Below are positions 9,134-13,462 of a DNA stretch of 13,462 nucleotides, one piece after another. The notes below the pieces were generated by a model. That model saw nothing but the letters and a program-made list of their open reading frames with translations, made no database searches and was not told the DNA's origin. A program made the translations under genes and the position numbers. How positions within the stretch are numbered: the stretch's first letter is position 1; each line of letters opens with the position of its first letter. Source of the DNA: Saccoglossus kowalevskii (Eukaryota > Hemichordata > Enteropneusta > Harrimaniidae); NCBI RefSeq assembly GCF_000003605.2, contig NW_003139170.1, forward strand, positions 1 through 13,462. Reading direction: 5' to 3'.

Positions 9134-10251
9134 GCATAACAATTCTAATCAGATGTGACCATAGTACATGTCTTCAGCATAACAATACGAGCCAGATGTG
9201 AACATAGACCATGTCTTCAGCATAAACATACTTATCAGATGTGAACATAGTGCGTGTCTTCAGCACAACAATTATATTTAGATTTGAACATAGTGCATGT
9301 CTTCAGCATAACAATTATATTCAGATGTAAACATAGTGCATGTCTACAGCACACCAATTCTATTCAGATGTGAACATAGTGCATGTCTTCAGCATAACAA
9401 TCCTATTCAGATGTGAACATAGTGCATGTAGTCAGCGTAACAATTCTATTCAGATGTGAACATAGTGCATGTCTTCAGCATAACAATTCTATTCAGATGT
9501 GAAAATAGTGCATGTCTTCAGCACAACAATTCTATTCAGATGTAAACATAGTGCATGTCTACAGCACACCAATTCTATTCAGATGTGAACATAGTGCATG
9601 TCTTCAGCATAACAATCCTATTCAGATGTGAACATAGTGGATGTCTTCAGCACAACAATTCTATTCAGATGTGAATATAGTGCATGTCTTCAGCATAACA
9701 ATTCTATTCAGATGTGAACATAGTGCATGTCCTCATCATAACAATACGAACCAGATGTGAACATAGTGCATGTCTTCAGCATAAAAATTATATTCAGATG
9801 TGAACATAGTGCATGTCTTCGGCATAAGAATTCTATTCAGATGTCAAAATAGTGCATGTCTTCAGCACAACAATTCTATTCAGATGTAAACATAGTGCAT
9901 GTCTTCAGCACAATAATTCTATTCAGATGTGAACATAGTGGATGTCTTCAGCACAACAATTCTATTCAGATGTGAACATAGTGCATATCTTCAGCAAAAC
10001 AATTCTATTCAGATGTGAACATAGTGCATGTCTTCAGCACAACAATTCTATTCAGATGTGAACATAGTGCATGTCTTCAGCATAACAATTTTATTCAGAT
10101 GCGAACATAGTGCATGTCTTGAGCACAACAATTCTATTCAGATGTGAACATAGTACATGTCTTGAGCATAACAATTTTATTCAGATATGAACATAGTGCA
10201 TGTCTTCAGCACAACAATTCTATTCAGATGTGAACATTGTGCATGTCTTCA
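9134..10251 (+). repeat. Family A block 5
   Basis: About 26 A monomers. It has one cassette (9150) and one tagtcagcg unit (9428). After the aatcctattcag unit near 9617 it skips directly to the gtggatg unit, so it lacks 10 monomers relative to A block 4. It lacks two more between the two gtggatg units (the cacaataattc and tatgagtcag pair). Confidence 0.82.
9150..9356 (+). repeat. Diagnostic A-block cassette, copy f
   Basis: Same order and spacing, exactly 3069 bp after copy d, with one private gtacatg change. Confidence 0.85.
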
Positions 10252-10381
10252 GCATAAAAATACGAGTCAGGTGTGAACATAGTGCATGTCCTCAGCATAA
10301 AAATACGAGTCAGATGTGAACATAGTGCATGTCTTTAGCATAACAATACGAGTCAGATGTGAACATAGTGCGTGTCTTCAG
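10252..10381 (+). repeat. Short family B block within copy 4
   Basis: Three B monomers (aaaatacgagtcaggtgtg, a second aaaatacgag unit, and the tttagc unit), after which the array returns to A through gtgcgtg and ttatatttag units rather than continuing to the anchor. The same three-unit opening is repeated at 10770. Confidence 0.78.
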
Positions 10382-10850
10382 CACAACAATTATATTTAGA
10401 TGTGAACATAGTGCATGTCTTCAGCATAACAATTCTATTCAGATGTAAACATAGTGCATGTCTACAGCATAACAATTCTATTCAGACGTGAACATAGTGC
10501 ATGTCTTCAGCATAACAATCCTATTCAGATGTGAACATAGTTGCATGTCTTCAGCACAACAATTCTATTCAGATGTGAACATAGTGCATATCTTCAGCAA
10601 AACAATTCTATTCAGATGTGAACATAGTGCATGTCTTCAGCACAACAATTCTATTCAGATGTGAACATAGTACATGTCTTGAGCATAACAATTTTATTCA
10701 GATATGAACATAGTGCATGTCTTCAGCACAACAATTCTATTCAGATGTGAACATTGTGCATGTCTTCAGCATAAAAATACGAGTCAGGTGTGAACATAGT
10801 GCATGTCCTCAGCATAAAAATACGAGTCAGATGTGAACATAGTGCATGTC
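10334..10850 (+). repeat. Extra 12-monomer segment in copy 4
   Basis: The distance between two successive tttagcataac units is 517 bp, or 12 monomers plus the T insertion at 10541. No other copy has a second tttagcataac unit before the anchor. The segment is a mosaic: gtgcgtg and ttatatttag from the start of an A block, tctacag, aatcctattcag with agttgcatg, then the end of an A block (gtgcatatc, gtacatg, cattgtgcatg) and the B opening. Confidence 0.78.
10382..10769 (+). repeat. Family A block 6 (short)
   Basis: Nine A monomers making up most of the extra segment of copy 4. It joins an early part of the A order to a late part, with the join at the agttgcatg unit (10541). Confidence 0.8.
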
Positions 10851-11600
10851 TTTAGCATAACAATACGCGTCAGATGTGAACATAGTGCATGTCTTCGGCA
10901 TAAAAATGCGAGTCAGCTGTGAACATAGTGCATGTCTTCGGCATAACAATACGAGTCAGATGTGAACATAGTGCATGTCTTCGGCATAACAATACGCGAC
11001 ATATGTGAACATAGTGCATGTCTTCGGCATAACATAAGAGCCAGATGTGAACATAGTGCATGTTTTCGGCATAACAATACTCGTCAGATGTGAACATAGT
11101 GCATGTCTTCAGCATAACAATACGCGTCAGATGTGAAGATAGTGCAAGACTTCGGCATAACAATACGCGTCAGATGTCACATAGTGTATGTCTTCGGCAT
11201 AACAATATGCGTCAGATGTGAACATAGTGCACGTCTTCAGCATAACAATACGAGTCAGATGTGAACATAGCGCATGTCTTTGGTATAACAATACGAGTCA
11301 GATTTGAACATAGAGCATGTCTTCAGCATAACACTACGAGTCAGATGTGAACATAGCGCATGTCTTCAACATAGTGCATGTCTTCGGCATAACAATACGA
11401 GTCAGACGTGAACATAGCGCATGTCTTCGGCATAACAATACGAGTCAGATGTGAACATAACGCATGTCTTCAGCATAACAATACGAGTCAGATGTGAACA
11501 TAGCGCATGTCTTCAGCATAAAAATACACGTCAGATGTGAACATAGTGCATGTCTTCGGCATAACAATACGAGTCGGAATTGAACATAGTGCATGTCTTC
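10770..11600 (+). repeat. Family B block 5
   Basis: Opens in the usual way, contains the anchor (11171), the truncated unit (11369) and ggaattgaac near 11577, then changes to A at cagcacaac. The mini island and second B half are absent, unlike blocks 2-4. One monomer near 11034 has lost a base (cataacataagag). Confidence 0.83.
11369..11386 (+). repeat. Truncated 18-bp monomer, copy 4
   Basis: Same deletion, again 3069 bp after the previous one. Confidence 0.85.
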
Positions 11601-12678
11601 AGCACAACAATTCTATTCAGATGTAAACATAGTGGATGTCTTCAGCACAACGATTCTAATCAGATGTGACCATAGTGCATGTCTTCAGCATAACAATACG
11701 AGCCAGATGTGAACATAGACCATGTCTTCAGCATAAACATACTTATCAGATGTGAACATAGTGCGTGTCTTCAGCACAACAATTATATTTAGATTTGAAC
11801 ATAGTGCATGTCTTCAGCATAACAATTCTATTCAGATGTAAACATAGTGCATGTCTACAGCACACCAATTCTATTCAGATGTGAACATAGTGCATGTCTT
11901 CAGCACAAAAATTCTATTCAGATGTAAACATAGTGCATGTCTTCAGCACAACAATTCTATTCAGATGTGAACATAGTGGATGTCTTCAGCACAACGATTC
12001 TATTCAGATGTGAATATAGTGCATGTCTTCAGCATAACATTTCTATTCAGATGTGAACATAGTGCATGTCCTCATCATAACAATACGAACCAGATGTGAA
12101 CATAGTGCATGTCTTCAGCATAAAAATTATATTCAGATGTGAACATAGTGCATGTCTTCAGCACAATAATTCTATTCAGATGAGAATATAGTGCATGTCC
12201 GCAGCATAACAATATGAGTCAGATGTGAACATAGTGCATGTCTTCGGCATAAGAATTCTATTCAGATGTCAAAATAGTGCATGTCTTCAGCACAACAATT
12301 CTATTCAGATGTAAACATAGTGCATGTCTTCAGCACAACAATTCTATTCAGATGTGAACATAGTGGATGTCTTCAGCACAACAATTCTATTCAGATGTGA
12401 ACATAGTGCATATCTTCAGCAAAACAATTCTATTCAGATGTGAACATAGTGCATGTCTTCAGCACAACAATTCTATTCAGATGTGAACATAGTTCATGTC
12501 TTCAGCATAACAATTTTATTCAGATGCGAACATAGTGCATGTCTTGAGCACAACAATTCTATTCAGATGTGAACATAGTACATGTCTTGAGCATAACAAT
12601 TTTATTCAGATATGAACATAGTGCATGTCTTCAGCACAACAATTCTATTCAGATGTGAACATTGTGCATGTCTTCAGC
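11601..12678 (+). repeat. Family A block 7
   Basis: About 25 A monomers with the cassette at 11661, gtggatg units near 11630, 11976 and 12363, and the usual closing units. Two monomers share a private caacgattc variant (near 11650 and 11994), suggesting local exchange within this block. Confidence 0.83.
11661..11867 (+). repeat. Diagnostic A-block cassette, copy g
   Basis: Same order and spacing. It follows B block 5 after only two A monomers. Confidence 0.85.
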
Positions 12679-13079
12679 ATAAAAATACGAGGCAGGTGTG
12701 AACATAGTGCATGTCATCAGCATAAAAATACGAGTCAGATGTGAACATAGTGCATGTCTTTAGCATAACAATACGCGTCAGATGTGAACATAGTGCATGT
12801 CTTCGGCATAAAAATACGAGTCAGCTGTGAACATAGTGCATGTCTTCGGCATAACAATACGAGTCAGATGTGAACATGGTGCATGTCTTCGGCATAACAA
12901 TACGCGACATATGTGAACATAGTGCATGTCTTCGGCATAACAATAAGAGCCAGATGTGAACATAGTGCATGTTTTCGGCATAACAATACTCGTCAGATGT
13001 GAACATAGTGCATGTCTTCAGCATAACAATACGCGTCAGATGTGAACATAGTGCAAGACTTCGGCATAACAATACGCGT

Positions 13080-13462
13080 CAGATGTCACATAGTGTATGT
13101 CTTCAGCATAACAATACGAGTCAGATGTGAACATAGCGCATGTCTTTGGTATAACAATACGAGTCAGATTTGAACATAGAGCATGTCTTCAGCATAACAC
13201 TACGAGTCAGATGTGAACATAGCGCATGTCTTCAACATAGTGCATGTCTTCGGCATAACAATACGAGTCAGATGTGAACATAGCGCATGTCTTCGGCATA
13301 ACAATACGCGACAGATGTGAACGTAGTGCATGTCTTCGGCATAACAATAAGAGCCAGATGTGAACATAGTGCATGTCTTCAGCATAAAAATACGAGTCAG
13401 ATGTGAACATAGTGCATGTCTTTAGCATAACAATACGAGTCAGATGTGAACGTAACGCATGA
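13080..13462 (+). repeat. Higher-order repeat, partial and rearranged copy 6
   Basis: Starts at the anchor monomer but lacks the next monomer (the gtgcacgtc unit), so the truncated 18-bp unit comes 43 bp earlier than in other copies. Near 13300 it jumps from the gcgcatg B units to the cgacagatgtgaacgtag units that normally lie about 0.5 kb later. Near 13380 it jumps again to the tttagcataac unit. It ends in a gtaacgcatg variant at the window edge. Confidence 0.75.
13235..13252 (+). repeat. Truncated 18-bp monomer, copy 5
   Basis: Same deletion, but 43 bp nearer its anchor because copy 6 has lost one monomer in between. Confidence 0.85.

Larger units (their letters stand above)
8102..9417 (+). 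repeat. 1.3-kb near-identical segment, copy 3 of 3
   Basis: Matches 5033-6348 with about three substitutions seen by eye. The match continues past 9430 to about 9600 before the copies part. Confidence 0.83.
8102..11170 (+). repeat. Higher-order repeat copy 4 (72 monomers)
   Basis: 3069 bp, exactly the length of copy 3 but not the same structure. All landmarks from 8102 to 9430 (tagtcagcg monomer) sit exactly 3069 bp after those of copy 3. After that, copy 4 lacks the second cassette region (10 monomers) and a two-monomer piece between the two gtggatg units. It then gains a 12-monomer segment at 10334-10850. A 1-bp insertion (10541) and a 1-bp deletion (near 11034) cancel out. Confidence 0.87.
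11171..13079 (+). repeat. Higher-order repeat copy 5 (45 monomers)
   Basis: 1909 bp: 43 full monomers plus the 42-bp anchor and the 18-bp unit. From the anchor to the cassette is 490 bp rather than 1048, a loss of 13 monomers that removes the mini A island and the second half of the B section. The A section 11868-12678 is also shortened. The closing B section keeps the usual order, including the tttagcataacaatacgcg and cgacatatg units. Confidence 0.85.
1..13462. repeat. 43-bp satellite tandem array filling the whole window
   Basis: The same 43-bp unit repeats head to tail from the first base to the last, about 316 copies, with no inverted units and no unique DNA between them. Each unit has a conserved half (agatgtgaacatagtgcatg then tcttc) and a variable half around caattctattcag or caatacgagtcag. 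The register is very tight: between anchor monomers almost all spacing is explained by exact 43-bp units plus a few 1-bp indels and one recurrent 18-bp unit. Open frames inside the array are at most 97 codons. They begin and end at the same monomer positions and show a 43-residue period, so I do not call them genes. The scale and nested order suggest eukaryotic satellite DNA. The species and chromosomal location cannot be read from the sequence. Both ends are cut within monomers, so the array is longer than the window. Confidence 0.97.
12679..13462 (+). repeat. Family B block 6, running off the window
   Basis: Opens with aaaatacgaggcaggtgtg (a private substitution), follows the usual order to the anchor at 13080, then becomes scrambled after about 13300. 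It continues past the window edge. Confidence 0.82.

Noticed and set aside
1-13462. CRISPR array
   Set aside because: The units are directly tandem. The variable half is a slightly changed version of its neighbours, not a unique spacer, and the same variants recur many times. There is no leader and no cas gene.
1-13462. Transposon, retroelement or terminal repeats within the array
   Set aside because: No inverted repeats at segment ends, no target-site duplications, no polymerase or transposase-like frame, and no interruption of the 43-bp units by foreign DNA.
1-13462. Bacterial or phage origin, for example an iteron array
   Set aside because: Iteron clusters are short and lie next to a replication gene. 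More than 300 units with multi-level order and no gene in 13.5 kb fits eukaryotic satellite DNA much better, although the sequence alone cannot prove the host.

Overview
The whole 13.5-kb window is one uninterrupted tandem array of a 43-bp AT-rich satellite monomer, about 316 copies by my count. It has no unique flank on either side. I see no protein gene, RNA gene, transposon or CRISPR array. The array starts and ends mid-monomer, so it continues beyond both edges. Kilobase-scale arrays with nested higher-order structure are typical of eukaryotic satellite DNA (pericentromeric, subtelomeric or another heterochromatic block). Nothing in the sequence identifies the species, and I do not recognise the monomer as a named satellite.

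The array uses two main monomer families that share a conserved half (agatgtgaacatagtgcatg, followed by tcttc). They differ in the other half: family A has caattctattcag after cttcagcata or cttcagcaca, and family B has caatacgagtcag or caatacgcgtcag after cttcggcata. The A form is about 35% GC and almost free of CpG. The B form is about 42% GC with two to four CpGs per monomer. The families lie in alternating blocks: A 1-1479, B 1480-1780, A 1781-3026, B 3027-4456, A 4457-4800, B 4801-6064, A 6065-7699, B 7700-9133, A 9134-10251, a short B 10252-10381, A 10382-10769, B 10770-11600, A 11601-12678 and B 12679-13462.

Diagnostic variant monomers recur in a fixed order and reveal a higher-order repeat (HOR). 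Using the 42-bp monomer beginning cagatgtcacatag as the anchor (1621, 3425, 5033, 8102, 11171, 13080), the HOR copies are 1804, 1608, 3069, 3069 and 1909 bp, that is 42, 38, 72, 72 and 45 monomers, with partial copies at each end. Size differences are whole numbers of monomers once a few 1-bp indels and one 25-bp deletion are counted, which fits unequal homologous exchange in register. Copies 3 and 4 have the same length but different internal structure: copy 4 lacks 12 monomers in one place and carries 12 extra in another.

Short open frames occur on both strands, mostly on the minus strand in B blocks. They follow from the repeat: 43 is not a multiple of 3, so three monomers give a 43-residue period, and stops are lost only where particular variants fall. 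I treat them as non-coding.
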